From Toxoplasma gondii ME49 (taxonomy: Eukaryota; Apicomplexa; Conoidasida; Eucoccidiorida; Sarcocystidae), in the NCBI RefSeq assembly GCF_000006565.2, contig NC_031476.1:4835900-4899899 (forward strand): 64,000 nucleotides of DNA. Reading direction: 5' to 3'. This document shows, piece by piece, positions 63,001 to 64,000 of the stretch. Every line of letters begins with the position of its first letter. The stretch's first letter is position 1. The translations under genes and the position numbers were made by a program. Below the pieces are notes generated by a model. That model did no database searches and had not been told where the DNA came from. It worked only from the letters and a program-made list of their open reading frames with translations.

Positions 63001-64000
63001 GCTGCGATCGTTTTGGTGCGTCATGTCGGCTGGGTCGCCTTCATGCGCGAAACGGGGCGAGGACGGAGGCAAGGTTTCGGTGCTGCGTTGTCTGGCGGGT
63101 CCACACTACCGGGCGAAAAGGAAGCGGCCGGAGGGTCGAGTGGACAAGGTCCCCACAAATTGAACGGCGGCGCTTCTTCGCATGCATACGCGGATGCGGA
63201 GTGCCGCAGAGGCGACGCGGCAGTGGCCCGCGCCGGGGCAGCGGCAGGAAACGACCTCAGCGTCCCCGGCACGGTCTGGGGGACGACTGAAAATGCGGGT
63301 GTCTCTCCTCAGCTTCCTTTCTCGCAGCGAGGGAGGAAGCATGGAGAGAACCACAGGGGGGGTCTGGATGTCTGTGGGAATGACCACGGTCAGGGAAAAG
63401 CAGAGGAGGCTGGACTTGCCATCCAGCGCATGAGCTTCAAGGACTTCCTCGCTGAACAGACGGCTGTGGCGCACACGATTCGCAGGTGAGACAAGGACAA
63501 GATTGGCAGATCTTGCATGGAAAGTTTAAACGTGGTGCAAGTCAATCGTCTCTGTTTTCTTGTTCATTAGACATTGTGTTAAATACTTTCACAGTTTCTT
63601 CGAGTTGACAAGTAAAAAAGCAAAGTGCAGCTGCGGGTTTCAAAGCTTATTCTCGAGTCCTTCAGCTGTCCGTTCGTTCGCTTCCGCCTCAAGCGCTGTG
63701 GGGCACTGTGCCCCCCCCGACTCTGTCCCGGCTTCCCCTGAACGTAGCCTGACGTTGAATACTCCACGTCGCCAAGGTACCAAGCATGGCTCTGAGGGAA
63801 GAAAGAAGGCTGGGTGAGAGGGAAGCTTTTAGCTTCGACAGAAGAAACTGCAAAGCTTCTAAACGAAGCCAGCTGCTGTTTTTCTTCTGCGTGTCTCTGG
63901 GTTCGTGCGACATCTGTCGGTGCCACCGTGCTTGTTCTCTTGTGTCTCTTCCTTGGATATGCGTTCTTGCAGATTCGGCTGCGTCGTCCACCTACTCCCC
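53611..64000 (+). CDS. CTF18: CTF18, large subunit of the alternative RFC clamp loader (3'-partial, about 13 visible exons)
   Basis: CTF18 is the AAA+ subunit of the Ctf18-RFC complex, which loads PCNA and supports sister-chromatid cohesion. Start is ATG in ggcaccATGg (MEDPDFFCPDDVDALLRE). Exons: 53611-54653; a second exon beginning near 55156 with unresolved end; 55549-55759; 56364-56598; 57275-57687; 58358-58588; 59053-59169; 59543-59687; 60265-60310; 60572-61309; 61866-62083; 62461-63485; and 63973 onward. Apart from exon 2, phases agree. Landmarks: RQWTEKYRARK joined to VVDLLSAPAANRSVLMWL; Walker A GGPPGIGKTTLAH; GSDDRS; Walker B LLVIDEIDG; sensor-1 region PVICICNDLYA; DVRACINALDFLSR; VGKDRERHVQDFVRFVF; LLQESFTQ spliced to WTLDKVAYGT and LLAFSDC; YRLEPPLDLLL. 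These follow human CTF18 in order and separate it from RFC1. Exons 10 and 12 contain long Ser/Gly/Arg-rich insertions. The C-terminal Ctf8/Dcc1-binding end is beyond the window. Confidence 0.88.
59848..59892. repeat. TA microsatellite in a CTF18 intron
   Basis: More than 20 TA units in the intron 59688-60264. Confidence 0.9.
60017..60078. repeat. Second TA repeat in the same CTF18 intron
   Basis: (TA)n with ttta interruptions, about 125 nt after the tract at 59848-59892. Confidence 0.9.

Overview
The window is nuclear DNA from an apicomplexan parasite of the Toxoplasma/Hammondia/Neospora group, most likely Toxoplasma gondii. Four things point there: genes with many small, phase-consistent GT-AG introns; frequent TA microsatellites inside introns; a rhoptry-type (ROPK) secreted kinase whose start context (aacaaaATGg) matches the known Toxoplasma start consensus; and a plant-type glycerol-3-phosphate acyltransferase with a long N-terminal leader, as expected for an apicoplast enzyme. 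There are no bacterial, phage, CRISPR or insertion-sequence features. Species is inferred from content only.

Layout. 3-4502 (+): the last seven visible exons of UTP25, an SSU-processome (18S rRNA maturation) protein whose 5' end lies outside. 4949-6148 (-): a two-exon orphan secreted protein with a signal peptide on its own 49-nt exon. 6149-9443: no convincing gene. 9444-14631 (+): a six-exon coiled-coil protein with a predicted C-terminal membrane anchor. 14632-17057: convergent 3' flanks with long TA repeats. 17058-37155 (-): a 20-exon, ~3,045-residue THO2/THOC2 homologue, the scaffold of the THO/TREX complex, occupying almost a third of the window. 37156-41707: gene-poor, between two divergent genes. 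41708-43537 (+): an intronless ROPK-family kinase. 43538-46700: gene-poor. 46701-51118 (+): a four-exon ATS1-type acyltransferase. 51311-51348: a perfect 18-bp inverted repeat. 53611 to beyond 64000 (+): CTF18, the large subunit of the alternative RFC clamp loader, with its 3' end outside.

The housekeeping genes serve separate processes: ribosome biogenesis (UTP25), mRNP assembly and export (THO2), PCNA loading and cohesion (CTF18), and plastid lipid synthesis (ATS1). Between them lie three genes that look lineage-specific: the orphan secreted protein, the coiled-coil protein and the ROPK. No operon-like organisation is expected or seen. Exon borders were chosen by reading the sequence and requiring splice sites, reading phase and family alignment (from memory) to agree. 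THO2, ATS1, UTP25 and the coiled-coil gene splice through in phase. CTF18 is in phase except around its second exon.
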